A stretch of DNA of 63,539 nt from CAZJLP01 sp964546955 (GTDB lineage: Bacteria > Verrucomicrobiota > Verrucomicrobiia > Opitutales > Opitutaceae): positions 1 through 63,539 of the forward strand of contig CAZJLP010000028.1 in NCBI GenBank assembly GCA_964546955.1, written 5' to 3'. The position numbers and the translations under genes are program-made. Shown one piece after another: positions 37,463 through 47,245 of the stretch. The notes beneath the pieces are model-generated. The model saw only the letters and a program-made list of their open reading frames with translations, made no database searches and was not told where the DNA came from. Positions within the stretch are counted from its first letter, which is position 1; every line of letters starts with the position of its first letter.

Positions 37463-37604
37463 GGTAGGGCGAGGCCTCTGGACTCGCCGTCGTGTGCTGC
37501 GGACGTAGCACGTCAACCTCTACGCAGCGCGGGGACGGCATAAGAACGCATGTTCTTACTCAGCGTTTCCCGCCTCAAGTCGAGTCCCGAGGCCACGCCC
37601 TACC
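37463..37604 (+). repeat. palindromic intergenic element, copy D
   Basis: A 142-bp copy starting GGTAGGGCGAGGCCTCTGG and ending GGCCACGCCCTACC, with ACTCGCCGTCG inside and core AGAACGCATGTTCTTAC. It is oriented as copy A and lies between convergent genes 13 bp after the oxidoreductase stop. The remaining 50 bp to XseA show nothing. Confidence 0.75.
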
Positions 37605-37655
37605 TCACGTTTTCGCAGAGGCTGCTTCGGCCCTCTGCACCCGCCGGCCACCGCT

Positions 37656-38945
37656 TCACTCCGTCTTCGCCCGCACTTTGCCGTCTGCGAACTCGATCTC
37701 GATCGCGGAACTCGGAGGGATACTGGCTTTCCGCTGCACCGGCTTTCCGCCGGCGTCGCGCACGATTGCGAATCCGCGATTCAACACCGAGGCCGGACTG
37801 GCCGCCTGGAGTCGCTTCCAAAACGAAAGCAGCCGATGAGATTCGAACTGCACGCGCTTGTCGGGCGAGTGACGGCTCCACTCTCCACGGACTTCGGCCA
37901 GAGCGTGGCGCTTGTGCTGAATCGCGCGGTGCAAGGCAGCCCGGAGCCGGTTGGTCGAGTCGTCGATCCGCAGATGATACTGTTCGATCAGGGCGCTCGG
38001 CGAAAGCAACCGGAGGCGACTTTGGGCGTATTTGAAGCGTTCCGCGCCGTTGCGCCACCCCTGCACCGTGAGTTTCGCTATTTTTTCGCGGTACTTCGCC
38101 GCTCTTTCCCCGCAGGCCACGAAACTGCTCGAGATCAACTCCGCCGCCGCGCTCGGTGTTTCGGCCCGAATGTCCGCGGCAAAATCGCAGAGAGTGAAGT
38201 CAATCTCGTGACCCACCGCGGATAGCACGGGAATTGAGCAAGCCGCCACCGCGCGGACCAAACGCTCCTCGTTGAAAGCCCACAGATCCTCCAGGCTTCC
38301 GCCGCCGCGGCCGACCACCAGCAAATCGAAAATGCCGAGTCGTTCGGCCAAATGGAGGGCCGCGACCATCTCGTCCGCCGCGCCGTCGCCTTGAACTTTC
38401 ACCGGAAGGACAATCAAACGTCCGCGCCATTCCCGCCGGGTCAGAATTCTGACGAAGTCCTGCACCGCGGCGCCCGTCGGCGAAGTGATGAAACCGATCG
38501 TGGCCGGCAGGCACGGCAGCGAGCGTTTTCGTTCCGCCGCGAAGAGTCCCTCGTCCGCAAGCTTGCGTTTCAACGCCTCAAACTCGCGCTGCAGCCGCCC
38601 CAGGCCGTCTTCCACGACCGCGCGGACCACCAACTGGTAGTTGCCGCGCGCTTCATAGACGCTGATCTCGCCGTACACGACCACTTGCATGCCGTCCTTC
38701 AAGGCGACGGACTGACGGAGGGCGTCGCCGCGGAAAAGGACTGCCGACAGCTGGGCGCCAGCATCCTTCAACGAAAAATAGACGTGCCCGCTGCTTTGAT
38801 GGCGCAAATTCGATATTTCTCCTCGCACCCAACCCGGACGGATTCCGCGTTCGAGCAGCTCCTTTACGCGCCGCGTGAACTCCGTGACGGTCTGGGCGCG
38901 CTCGCCCAAATCCATTCCCGCGGTCTCAGGTTTCGCGTTTAACAT
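37656..38945 (-). CDS. xseA: exodeoxyribonuclease VII large subunit
   Basis: A 429-residue protein. The N-terminal OB fold contains WVRGEISNLRHQSSGHVYFSLKD. The catalytic region has IGFITSPTGAAVQDFVRIL, LLVVGRGGGSLEDLWAFNEE and SAVGHEIDFTLCDFAADIRAETPSAAAEL, which are the hallmark XseA motifs. A coiled coil follows, then the C-terminal basic segment. With XseB it degrades ssDNA in repair; no xseB is in the window. Two starts are possible: 38945, which overlaps the upstream gene by 20 bp, or ATG 38915. Confidence 0.96.
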   Translation of the reverse strand: MLNAKPETAGMDLGERAQTVTEFTRRVKELLERGIRPGWVRGEISNLRHQSSGHVYFSLKDAGAQLSAVLFRGDALRQSVALKDGMQVVVYGEISVYEARGNYQLVVRAVVEDGLGRLQREFEALKRKLADEGLFAAERKRSLPCLPATIGFITSPTGAAVQDFVRILTRREWRGRLIVLPVKVQGDGAADEMVAALHLAERLGIFDLLVVGRGGGSLEDLWAFNEERLVRAVAACSIPVLSAVGHEIDFTLCDFAADIRAETPSAAAELISSSFVACGERAAKYREKIAKLTVQGWRNGAERFKYAQSRLRLLSPSALIEQYHLRIDDSTNRLRAALHRAIQHKRHALAEVRGEWSRHSPDKRVQFESHRLLSFWKRLQAASPASVLNRGFAIVRDAGGKPVQRKASIPPSSAIEIEFADGKVRAKTE

Positions 38946-39600
38946 ATTTGCGGCGCAACCACTGCACGATCACGGCCGCAACCACCACGCACCCGACCCC
39001 GATCGCGACAAACCTAAAATTCCCCGCCAGCATTCCCTTGCCGAGAATCACTCCTGCGATGATGTAGGGCAACGCGCTCAACCAAGATACAATAAAGTAG
39101 AGGCGAAACGGCACCTGGGCGATACCCAGAAGAAAGTTTTGGAAGCAGAACGGCGGACCTGGGGTCAGCCGAAGGACGAGCACAATCGACAAAGCATTTG
39201 CCCGATCGACGGTCGGGATCGAATAACCAAAGCGGCTCAAAATTCGAAGGAGCAGGGGGCGCATCGCATAGCGCGACAGCCAGTACCCCAGGGAGATGCT
39301 GATCGCCACGGAACCCGCCGTCGCGAGGATCACACCCGTCATGGTCATCTGTGCCGCAAATACTTCGCCCGCGGTCAGCGTAAACAAGGACATCGGCATG
39401 CCGACCACCGGGAGCAACGCCATGGCGGAAAAGAAGGCGACCGGACCGTACCCTCGGATCAGCTCCATGAGCCGCTCGATCCAATAACGATAATCGAGTC
39501 CCCTCAAAAGCAGCGCGGCAACGCCGGCAAGCAGGAGCAGCCCGACAATAAGTTTGGCCACCGGCAATTTCTTCGGGGGTGTCGCAGGCACGAGAGACAT
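38926..39600 (-). CDS. TVP38/TMEM64 family membrane protein (VTT domain)
   Basis: A 224-residue membrane protein of the VTT/DedA-like superfamily. Signature stretches are FFSAMALLPVVGMPMSLFTL, AGSVAISISLGYWLSRY and VLRLTPGPPFCFQNFLLGIAQVPFRLY. Such proteins are linked to lipid scrambling or membrane homeostasis. Starts at 39600 (MSLVPATPP) or 39612 are both possible. Overlaps xseA by 20 bp, so the two genes are likely co-transcribed. Confidence 0.88.
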   Translation of the reverse strand: MSLVPATPPKKLPVAKLIVGLLLLAGVAALLLRGLDYRYWIERLMELIRGYGPVAFFSAMALLPVVGMPMSLFTLTAGEVFAAQMTMTGVILATAGSVAISISLGYWLSRYAMRPLLLRILSRFGYSIPTVDRANALSIVLVLRLTPGPPFCFQNFLLGIAQVPFRLYFIVSWLSALPYIIAGVILGKGMLAGNFRFVAIGVGCVVVAAVIVQWLRRKYVKRET

Positions 39601-39724
39601 CCTGCTGACCATGTCCCCGCGCACGGAGCCCCGTCAAGTGCGCCTCGCGGCGGGCAGTGATCGGCGGCGCCCAGGGGTAAAGAATTAGCTAACGTCTTTG
39701 CTATGCTGTGAAACAGCTTCCCTA

Positions 39725-39740
39725 TATCCTTACACGGATA
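39725..39740. promoter_or_regulatory. weaker TATCC-N6-GGATA palindrome
   Basis: TATCC, spacer TTACAC, GGATA, 34 bp upstream of the ATG at 39774. The spacer is one base shorter than TTACCAC in the site at 47393-47413 read on the minus strand. It may be a weak member of the same site family. Confidence 0.35.
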
Positions 39741-39773
39741 GATAGTTAGGGCTGTATCCAGCCTGTGTTGCCC

Positions 39774-41222
39774 ATGCCTTCTCCCCCGCCGGCCGAAGAA
39801 GCCAAGTCCGCCCCGAGTTCGTTGGGGGGGCGTTTGTCTTTTCTGCGCGCACACTACAATCGAGCGCCGGCCGGACCCGGTTTTCTCGGGAGCTGGTATA
39901 GGGATCGGGTGGCGGAACGCCTGCGATACCTCATTCCCTTGGAGGCATCGATCCTTGAAATCGGGTGCGGTGCCGGCGATCTCCTGGCGCGTCTTCCGCA
40001 CAAGGATCTGACCGGGGTCGATCTTTCGGAAAACCGGCTGGCTGCCGCCAGAAGCCGATTGCCCGATGCTGCGTTTTATTGCCAGACAGGGGAAGAGCTC
40101 CGCCTCGATCGCCAATTCGACGCCATTGTCATCTCCGATACCCTGAATCTCGCGAGCGATATTCAAGCTCTCCTGGAACATCTGCAGCCAGTGTCCCACC
40201 CGGGCACCCGTCTGATTGTCAACTACCACAACCATCTTTGGCGGCCGCTTTTTGCGCTCGGTGAACGCCTCGGTTTGCGCGAACGCGCTCCGGTCAATAA
40301 CTGGCTGTCGACCCACGACCTGGATACGATCGCAAAACTCTCGCAGTGGGAGCCGATCAATCTGGAAGGGGCTGTCGTCGTGCCTTTCCCCTTCGCCGGC
40401 CTCGACCGCCTCGCAAATCGTTATCTCGCCTGTTTTCTCCAGCCGCTTTGCCTTACGTATTTTCGCCTGCTTCGCTCGACGCGAGCGGTACGGTCGCACA
40501 CGCCGTCACTCTCCATCATTATTCCAGCGCGAAACGAAGCGGGGAACGTCGCTGGCGCGATCGCCAGAATTCCGCGCGTCGCCCCGGAGCAGGAGTTGAT
40601 CTTCATCGAGGGCCATTCCACGGACAACACGTGGGCCGAAATTTGTCGCGCGGCCGCCGAGCACCCGGAGCTCTCGATCGTCACGCTCCAACAGACCGGG
40701 AAGGGCAAGGGAAATGCGGTGCGGGAGGCTTTCGCCGTAGCGAAAGGGGATGTGCTGTTGATCCTCGATGCCGACCTGACCGTCGCACCGGAAGATGTGC
40801 CTAAATTTTACGCCGCCCTTTCCACGGGCAAATGCGAATTCGCGAATGGCTCCCGCCTGGTCTACCCGATGGATCGAGGCGCGATGCAATTCTTGAACAT
40901 GCTCGCGAACAAAGCCTTCAGCATCATCTTCAGCTGGCTGTTGGGGCAGCCGATCAAAGACACGCTTTGCGGCACCAAAGTTCTGTTTCGGAAGGACTAC
41001 GAACGCATCGCGGCGAACCGAACCTATTTTGGGGACTTCGATCCCTTCGGCGATTTCGATTTGTTGTTTGGCGCGGGCAAGCTCGGACTCAAGATCATGG
41101 ACATCCCGGTGCGTTATCACGCCCGCACCTATGGGCAGACCAATATTCACCGCTGGAAGCACGGATGGCTCCTGCTGAAAATGGCGGTTTTCGCCACGCG
41201 CCGCATGAAGTTTTTGCCGTGA
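39774..41222 (+). CDS. fusion: SAM methyltransferase + GT2 glycosyltransferase
   Basis: A 482-residue protein of two enzymes. Residues 1-230 are a class I methyltransferase: SAM motif ILEIGCGAGDLLARL, then LTGVDLSENRLAAARSRL and the post-I region FDAIVISDTLNLASD. Residues 235-482 are a GT2 glycosyltransferase of the dolichol-phosphate-mannose-synthase type: LSIIIPARNEAGNVAGAIAR, FIEGHSTDNTW, TGKGKGNAVREAF and ILDADLTVAPED. The ATG at 39774 is preferred over the GTG at 39765. GTGA overlap couples it to a second methyltransferase. Probably modifies and transfers a sugar onto a polyprenyl carrier; substrate inferred only from family. Confidence 0.9.
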   Translation: MPSPPPAEEAKSAPSSLGGRLSFLRAHYNRAPAGPGFLGSWYRDRVAERLRYLIPLEASILEIGCGAGDLLARLPHKDLTGVDLSENRLAAARSRLPDAAFYCQTGEELRLDRQFDAIVISDTLNLASDIQALLEHLQPVSHPGTRLIVNYHNHLWRPLFALGERLGLRERAPVNNWLSTHDLDTIAKLSQWEPINLEGAVVVPFPFAGLDRLANRYLACFLQPLCLTYFRLLRSTRAVRSHTPSLSIIIPARNEAGNVAGAIARIPRVAPEQELIFIEGHSTDNTWAEICRAAAEHPELSIVTLQQTGKGKGNAVREAFAVAKGDVLLILDADLTVAPEDVPKFYAALSTGKCEFANGSRLVYPMDRGAMQFLNMLANKAFSIIFSWLLGQPIKDTLCGTKVLFRKDYERIAANRTYFGDFDPFGDFDLLFGAGKLGLKIMDIPVRYHARTYGQTNIHRWKHGWLLLKMAVFATRRMKFLP

Positions 41223-41986
41223 GCTCGACCGCGCGCGAGGCGACTCCCATCGAGCGCCACAATGTCGAAATCCAGCGGAACGCGGAAGCGTGGAAACGCA
41301 AGCCCCTGCTCCGTGCCGTCTATCATAATTTTTACGCGGCGATCAAGGCAGCCCTCCGCCACGATCTCGCCGCCCCCACGCTCGAGCTGGGATCGGGCAT
41401 CGGCGCCATCAAAGAGCAGATTCCGCAGTGCGTGACCTCGGACATCTTTCCCAACCCCTGGCTCGACCGGGTGGAAAACGCGTACGAACTGACCTTCGGC
41501 GACGCCTCGCTGGCGAATCTCATCCTGTTCGACGTCTGGCACCACCTCCGCTACCCCGGACTCGCGCTGCAGGAGGCTCATCGCGTGCTCAAACCCGGCG
41601 GACGACTCGTGGTCTTCGATCCGGCGATGGGCTTGTTGGGCCGCATCGTCTACGGAATGCTTCATCCCGAGCCTCTGGGTTTCGACCGGGAGCCGCAGTG
41701 GTTCCCACCCGCCGAAGCGGCCGACCTGCACACGTATTACGCGGCGCAGGGAAACGCCTGGCGCATGTTTTACCAAAAAAAATCTCCCCTTCCGACCGAC
41801 CGCTGGCAGGAGGTGTCAGTCGCAACCCGTTCCGCCCTGAGCTACATCGCCTCGGGTGGGTTCAGCGGCCCTCAGTTGTATCCATCGTCGGCCTACAACT
41901 TCGTCCGCCGGTGCGAATCCCTTCTCGACCGCTTTCCCCTCCTTTTCGCCACCCGCATGCTGGTGGTGCTGGAGAAACGTCCGTAG
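41219..41986 (+). CDS. SAM-dependent methyltransferase, partner of the fusion
   Basis: A 255-residue class I methyltransferase. The SAM motif is LELGSGIGAIKEQIPQC, the next conserved piece is ANLILFDVWHHLRYPG, and the loop EAHRVLKPGGRLVVFDP is the canonical motif III of the methyltransferase_11 type. The start is a GTG at 41219 overlapping the TGA of the fusion gene, so translation is coupled. The C-terminal 90 residues are not assigned. Likely modifies a lipid-linked or surface glycan, by context. Confidence 0.85.
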   Translation: MSSTAREATPIERHNVEIQRNAEAWKRKPLLRAVYHNFYAAIKAALRHDLAAPTLELGSGIGAIKEQIPQCVTSDIFPNPWLDRVENAYELTFGDASLANLILFDVWHHLRYPGLALQEAHRVLKPGGRLVVFDPAMGLLGRIVYGMLHPEPLGFDREPQWFPPAEAADLHTYYAAQGNAWRMFYQKKSPLPTDRWQEVSVATRSALSYIASGGFSGPQLYPSSAYNFVRRCESLLDRFPLLFATRMLVVLEKRP

Positions 41987-42146
41987 CGGCCGCGATTTGG
42001 AATTTTCAGACTCCAAAGTTCAAAGCATGCAGCGCGATCCCGGTGTGGCGAGCGCCAGCGGCGCGACGGCGGTCGCCCTTCACCCAATCTTCAGAGCAGT
42101 CGTGCCTTCTACTTATAACTTACCGCTTAAAGGCTAAAGCGTCCTG

Positions 42147-43964
42147 CTATCTTCCAACCGGAAGCAGAGCCGCCTGACTCACGGGTTTCATCCAGCGCTC
42201 GAGGCACTCCTTCAATTCCTGCTGTCGGACAGGCTTCGCTAGAAAATCGTTCATGCCCGCGGCGTGACACGCCTGCCGGTCTTCCTGCATCGCATTCGCG
42301 GTGAGCGCCACGATCGGGATATGCGAATCGGATGGTTTGGCCCGAATGCGCCGCGTGGCCTCCATCCCGTCGATTCCCGGCATCTGTACATCCATCAGAA
42401 TGCAGTCCCACGATTCCGCGGTCGCCAGTTCCACCGCGCGCGTCCCATCGTCGACGACGACACACGACAAGCCCATATGACTGAGAAGTTGGCGGATCAC
42501 GAGTTGATTGACCCGGTCGTCCTCCACGACCAGTACGCGGCCCTGGAGTACCCGGACGGATTCGTGCGCCGCGGACACGCGTTTGGGAGCCGGAGCCTTC
42601 ACTTCGGGTAAGGACAATTCGAAGCTGAATTCGGAACCGTGGCCAGGCTGGCTCTCCACCTGGATCTCGCCCCCCATTTGGGCGACGAGACGCTGCGAAA
42701 TGACGAGACCGAGACCGCTGCCTCCAAAGCGTCGCGTGGTGCTGCTGTCGCCCTGGCTGAAGACCTGAAAGAGTTTGGCCCGTGCCTCGGCGGTGATCCC
42801 GATGCCTGTGTCTCGGACTGCGAAGCCCACCTGCGCTCCCGGGGGTTTCTTGCCCGCCGACTTCAGGATCACATCGACCCTGCCTTTCTGCGTAAACTTG
42901 ATCGCGTTGCCCGCGAGGTTGAGCAGAATTTGCTTCAATCGCGCGGGATCCCCCGCCACCCAGGGCGGCACCCCGCTCTCGACCGTCAGCGCAAGGTCGA
43001 GACCTTTTTCGACCGCGCGCGCTCGCAGCAAGGCCACCACCTCGGACGCTGCTTCGGCCGGGGAAAAATCGATTGTCTCCAGTTCGACTTTACCGCTCTC
43101 GATTTTAGAAAGATCCAGAATGTCGTTGAGCAACCGAAGCAGCGCCTCGGCGGAACTCGATGCCACTTCGACTTGCACGCGCTGCTGCGTGCTCAGCACG
43201 CCTCCCCTCAGCATCTGCAGCATGCCGATGACACCATTCATAGGGGTTCGGATTTCATGGCTCATCGTGGCGAGAAATCCGCTCTTGGCCTGACTGGCGG
43301 CCTCGGCGCGTTCCTTGGCCCGGCTGAGGGTCTCGACGAGTTCCTGATTCTGAAAAATAAGCCGATAGATCCGCTGGAAATCCGCGAACTCGTTTCGGCT
43401 GAGATTCAAAAGGTAGAGCCAGAAAATCGTGGTGATTGTCGCGGGCACCCAGCTGCGATCGTCCCCCATGCCGGCCATTCGCACGATCAGCGGAATCAGC
43501 GAGAGCGTGATAAAGGTGCGCGCGCACCATTGGACCGAAGCCAGCGCGCGCGCGGCGCCCGCCGTGATGCCGCACAAAATCACGAAGATCAACAAACGCG
43601 TAATGAAGTCCTCGGTGCGCAGAAAAAACCATGCAGCCGCCCCCCACATGGCGCCCGTGCCGACGGCTCCAACCACGTACACCGTTTGCCACCGATGAAT
43701 ATCCTCTCCGGCGCGATCTTTGCGGCGAAAGGCAATCTGAGTCCAAATACGCAGCGTCATCACCAGCATCATCAACCCAAGCCAGACAAGAAGGGGCGCG
43801 GGAGAAAAAATCCGCCACAACACCAACACCAGGGCCAGCGCCAGAATGACGTGCAGCGCCAGCCCTGGAGGAGCGAAGCGATAGAGCAATTGCGTCATTT
43901 CCGCGCGGAGCTGTTGCTCCACCCGAACACTGGAAGACTCAGGCAGCCCTGACGTGCTATTCAT
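42147..43964 (-). CDS. hybrid histidine kinase with response-regulator domain
   Basis: A 605-residue sensor. Residues about 30-195 contain about six hydrophobic helices (an intramembrane-type sensor with no large extracellular loop). HisKA has the phospho-acceptor His236 (ATMSHEIRTPMNGVIG). HATPase follows with DTGIGI and GGSGLGLVISQRL. The C-terminal receiver has the acceptor Asp525 (ILMDVQMPGIDG). This is an ATP-dependent phosphorelay protein in the inner membrane. No response regulator is adjacent, so its output is likely through a separate Hpt protein or regulator. Confidence 0.93.
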   Translation of the reverse strand: MNSTSGLPESSSVRVEQQLRAEMTQLLYRFAPPGLALHVILALALVLVLWRIFSPAPLLVWLGLMMLVMTLRIWTQIAFRRKDRAGEDIHRWQTVYVVGAVGTGAMWGAAAWFFLRTEDFITRLLIFVILCGITAGAARALASVQWCARTFITLSLIPLIVRMAGMGDDRSWVPATITTIFWLYLLNLSRNEFADFQRIYRLIFQNQELVETLSRAKERAEAASQAKSGFLATMSHEIRTPMNGVIGMLQMLRGGVLSTQQRVQVEVASSSAEALLRLLNDILDLSKIESGKVELETIDFSPAEAASEVVALLRARAVEKGLDLALTVESGVPPWVAGDPARLKQILLNLAGNAIKFTQKGRVDVILKSAGKKPPGAQVGFAVRDTGIGITAEARAKLFQVFSQGDSSTTRRFGGSGLGLVISQRLVAQMGGEIQVESQPGHGSEFSFELSLPEVKAPAPKRVSAAHESVRVLQGRVLVVEDDRVNQLVIRQLLSHMGLSCVVVDDGTRAVELATAESWDCILMDVQMPGIDGMEATRRIRAKPSDSHIPIVALTANAMQEDRQACHAAGMNDFLAKPVRQQELKECLERWMKPVSQAALLPVGR

Positions 43965-44273
43965 CGCGCGTAAAGCCTACACCTATCGGTCTTGCCAACA
44001 GATTGTGGGGGAACGGGTACGAGCAACGCGGGCATCCCTTGCTACTTCGACGCGTTCGGCTGAAAATTAAGCCTCCACGCAGCGGCATCGTCCGATCCTT
44101 TCCGTCTTATGTTTTTCCGGTTCCGTAGCTTACAGCTTCAAAGAACAAACGGTCGCCGTGATGCCCCTCGGCGGCAACCTTTCGCCGGAGCACGCGAAAC
44201 GTTGGCTGAACACGTAGAGCACAACCGTCTTGGTCGTAACCCATCACAAGGGCCCATCGCCGCAGCCAGCTCT
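43965..44273. other. intergenic region, nothing recognised
   Basis: The first 309 bp of the gap between the hybrid kinase start and the propeller gene's terminator. No conserved open frame, repeat or named RNA motif is seen. A run ATTAAGCCTCCACG and a TTTTTCCGG stretch are the only A/T-richer parts. It probably includes the kinase promoter. Confidence 0.4.
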
Positions 44274-44311
44274 GAAAATAAATGCGCCCCCTCGAAGCGA
44301 AGAGGGGGCGC
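44274..44311 (-). terminator. intrinsic terminator of the propeller gene
   Basis: A perfect 10-bp stem (GCGCCCCCTC / GAGGGGGCGC, 44284-44293 and 44302-44311) with an 8-nt loop, followed on the minus strand by ATTTATTTTC. It is 28 bp past the gene's stop. Confidence 0.85.
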
Positions 44312-44338
44312 GACGCGAACAGAGCTAGAAAGAACCGC

Positions 44339-47245
44339 TCAATTCACATTAGCGGAATTGATGAGGAAGGGATACCCCGGGAAGGTCAGTTCGCCCGTGT
44401 ATTCGAACTCGGAATTTCCATTGGCGCCGGCTCCGTAGTAGCGGCCATACCGGTCGTTGATTCCGCCGATGCGGAAACTGTGCATCTTCTTTCCTTCGTA
44501 GTCCGTGACGCTCACGATATTGCCGCGACCGCACACACTGACCGCGACGGGATCGCTCATCCGGCTATCCGAAATCGTCCGATAGATGGTTCCCTGGCCT
44601 TCGTAGGTGATCACTGCGTCGATGCGACGATCTCCGCGGCAAGCGACGTAGAACACGTTATTGAGCGGATCGGCTTCGGAAGCCATGCCGGACTGCTGCT
44701 TAGGCATCAGTGGCATCGGGTATTCGGCGTAACGAACGAACGCCATCGAGACAGGGTTGCGGCCGACTTTGACCGTACCGAGCAGGCCGAGGGAGCCGCT
44801 CTTTTCCCAAGACTGCTTGGCCATCAATGGCGAGGTGTCGAGGATCTGAATGGTCCCGTCTTCGCAGGCGACATACGCTTTGTAGCGATCGAGCGACCAG
44901 CGATCAACGTGCAGTCCGGCAAGAACCGTGGTCGGCGTGGCGGCGGTGCTTTCCCAGACAACACTCGGTTTGATGTCGGAGCGCTCCGCAAAGGTGGCAG
45001 GCCATTGGCCCGGACCGTTTCCTCGATTGGTCGTCGTCTGCTGATAGCTCGACGCTGACGACAGATAGCTGTTCCGGATGTAAGTGAAGACAGGAGCGAG
45101 ATCGACCAGTGCGACCTTGTTTTCGAGCTTCGAGGCAACAATCGCGTAGCCTTTGCTTGCCACGATGGTGGACCACTGCGTGTTGCCGTCGCGCAGGTCG
45201 TCGCGCACTCCCGCGTCGTCCAGATCGATTTGGCTCAAAACTTTGTTCGCGGTCTGTGAGGGGCCCGCCCACCAACCGTTGCTGGCTGCCGCCACGGAAG
45301 TCGGGGCGGCCATTGGCAGGTCGACGTAACCCAAAAGCTTCAAGTCGGACCAGCTTCCCTGGTTCTGCATTCCCATATGCTTCCAGGTGTGGAAAGCGAT
45401 GTACTTGCCCTCGAGGGCGACCACGGCGAGCTGCCCTTTGCGAGCGGTCGTATCCCAAATCGTAATGAGGGCAAGTTCGTTGCCGGAAGTGACGGCGATA
45501 CCGGTCGGAACCTTGTTCGCGGGGAAACGGATTCCCGGATACGGTTTCTCCCACCAGGCGCGGCTCGTCTGCGTGCCAGCGATGGCGAGGAGGCCGTCCT
45601 TGTAGACAACGAGGGCCTCGTTTTGCAGCATCCCGTAGTTGCGCACCATTGCGACGGGCTGGCGCGGGAAATAACCCAGCATGTTGAAATACTCAGGTTC
45701 CTTGGTGTTCGCGTCGGGACGAGTCTCGCCGCTCGCGTAATCCAGGCGCGGGCTGAGCGCGAAAACATTGTCGTAGTATGCGAAGACCTGGATACGGTCC
45801 AAGCCCGGGTTGTTGCTGTCATCCGGGACGTAGGCGACTTGGCCGCTCTCGCTCCAATAGTCGTCGTCAGGATAACAGCCGCTCACCGGACCGACCTCGT
45901 AGGGGTCGATTTTATTGGCGTACGATAGGGAGCACGAACGCGAGCTGGGACGGAAGTGGGTCGGACGGGTGTCGGCCGCGTTGGGATTGAGCTGCGCAAA
46001 GGTCGGGCCCATGCGTGCGCTCTTGGAAACCTTGTCCCACGCATTATTGTACGCGACGTAGAGCGTAGGGTCGATATTCCCGTTAGCGTCGAAAATCGTG
46101 GGGCCGGTCGCAGGCAACGGCAGCGAGGGGGCCGGGGCGGCCGGAGCAGGAGGAGGTGTAGGAGTTGGTACCGGTGCTGGTGTCGGCGCTGGCGAAGGAG
46201 CGGGAGCAGGCGTCGGCGCGGGAGCCGGGGTTGGCGCTGGAGCCGGAGTGGGAGCCGCCGGCTGCGGTGCCGGGGCGGGCGCTGGCGCGGGGCTCGGCAA
46301 AGGGTCCGGAGCGATGGGAGCTACCACGTGCAGACTTACACGATCGAGAAACAGCGTCGCGTCCTTCTGCGTGGTGCCAACGAAGCTGATGGTATGCTGA
46401 CCGTCGCCCACGGCGAAGTTGTCGGTCGTGGCCAAGCCATAGGAGTTATTGGCCGAGCTGAACACACCCACGACTTGACCGTCGACAACCACATTCACGG
46501 ATTGCGAGCCCTCCTGCCAAATGGCGCGCTGCGCCACCAACGCGGAGATGCGGTAAGTTCCGGCCTCGAGCGACACCTTCTGGGACATGGCGCTCGCGCC
46601 CTGGATAAAGGCAACCTGGCGTCCGTCCGGCGCCGAGGGATTCTTCTCGGTGAAGCCCGAGCGGTTGCCGGCGATGCCGGCTGAATTGGAGAACGTCCAG
46701 TTCGGCGTGGGGGGCTGATAGCGGAATGCGAAGAAATTGTTTTCGCCGACGGAGGAGGACTCGAAACTGCCGTTGGCAAAATTGCCCAAGGCAGGCCCGC
46801 TCGGCAGATCCGTCGGGTTGGCCTGATAGCCGTCGACCGGGAGGACCACGACGTAAATGTAGTTGGAAATGATCCAGATGCCGGCAGGGTCCAGCGCGGT
46901 GGTTCGGAGCTGGTAGGAGCCGGGCTGATCGAACCGGTATACCACCGTTTTGGTGGACGCCCGCGACGAGCCTTCCAGCCGGCCGCCCCAGGGCTCTCCG
47001 CCCAGCCAGCCTTCCCAGCTCCACAAGCCCGCCGGGTTACGGATTTCTAGCCAATGTTCGAGCAGATCGTTGTCCGGATCCGTGGCCGTGCCGGCGAACT
47101 CAAGGCTGGTTCCTTGCGTGATCGTGACTTCTGATCCTACGGCCGCGACCGCCATCCGCACCTGCGGGAGAACCGCGAAGGCGAGGGAGGGAACCGCGAG
47201 AATGAGGGCCAGAACTATTTTTTTGGAGCTAGAGAAACACTTCAT
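44339..47245 (-). CDS. large secreted beta-propeller-like protein with the shared 150-residue domain
   Basis: A 968-residue protein. The signal peptide is MKCFSSSKKIVLALILAVPSLAFA. Residues about 27-135 look Ig/PKD-like (TATDPDNDLLEHWLEIRNPAG). Residues about 155-310 are one copy of the domain shared with the two S8 proteins (NRSGFTEKNPSAPDGRQVAF). An Ala/Pro linker follows to about 375. The last 590 residues have propeller-like repeats (PTGIAVTSGNELALITIWD, GYAIVASKLENKVALVDLAP, YKAYVACEDGTIQILDTSPL, NPVSMAFVRY). No enzyme motif is seen, so binding or adhesion is the best guess. A GTATCC palindrome lies 148 bp upstream. Confidence 0.8.
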   Translation of the reverse strand: MKCFSSSKKIVLALILAVPSLAFAVLPQVRMAVAAVGSEVTITQGTSLEFAGTATDPDNDLLEHWLEIRNPAGLWSWEGWLGGEPWGGRLEGSSRASTKTVVYRFDQPGSYQLRTTALDPAGIWIISNYIYVVVLPVDGYQANPTDLPSGPALGNFANGSFESSSVGENNFFAFRYQPPTPNWTFSNSAGIAGNRSGFTEKNPSAPDGRQVAFIQGASAMSQKVSLEAGTYRISALVAQRAIWQEGSQSVNVVVDGQVVGVFSSANNSYGLATTDNFAVGDGQHTISFVGTTQKDATLFLDRVSLHVVAPIAPDPLPSPAPAPAPAPQPAAPTPAPAPTPAPAPTPAPAPSPAPTPAPVPTPTPPPAPAAPAPSLPLPATGPTIFDANGNIDPTLYVAYNNAWDKVSKSARMGPTFAQLNPNAADTRPTHFRPSSRSCSLSYANKIDPYEVGPVSGCYPDDDYWSESGQVAYVPDDSNNPGLDRIQVFAYYDNVFALSPRLDYASGETRPDANTKEPEYFNMLGYFPRQPVAMVRNYGMLQNEALVVYKDGLLAIAGTQTSRAWWEKPYPGIRFPANKVPTGIAVTSGNELALITIWDTTARKGQLAVVALEGKYIAFHTWKHMGMQNQGSWSDLKLLGYVDLPMAAPTSVAAASNGWWAGPSQTANKVLSQIDLDDAGVRDDLRDGNTQWSTIVASKGYAIVASKLENKVALVDLAPVFTYIRNSYLSSASSYQQTTTNRGNGPGQWPATFAERSDIKPSVVWESTAATPTTVLAGLHVDRWSLDRYKAYVACEDGTIQILDTSPLMAKQSWEKSGSLGLLGTVKVGRNPVSMAFVRYAEYPMPLMPKQQSGMASEADPLNNVFYVACRGDRRIDAVITYEGQGTIYRTISDSRMSDPVAVSVCGRGNIVSVTDYEGKKMHSFRIGGINDRYGRYYGAGANGNSEFEYTGELTFPGYPFLINSANVN

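Noticed and set aside
37402..37543. C-terminal extension of the oxidoreductase to 37543
   Set aside because: It depends on the unreliable length of the N-run and reads into the palindromic element; another frame gives the normal family ending at 37449.
43965..44273. Possible riboswitch or small RNA upstream of the hybrid kinase
   Set aside because: No conserved riboswitch core could be recognised and no intrinsic terminator belongs to it.
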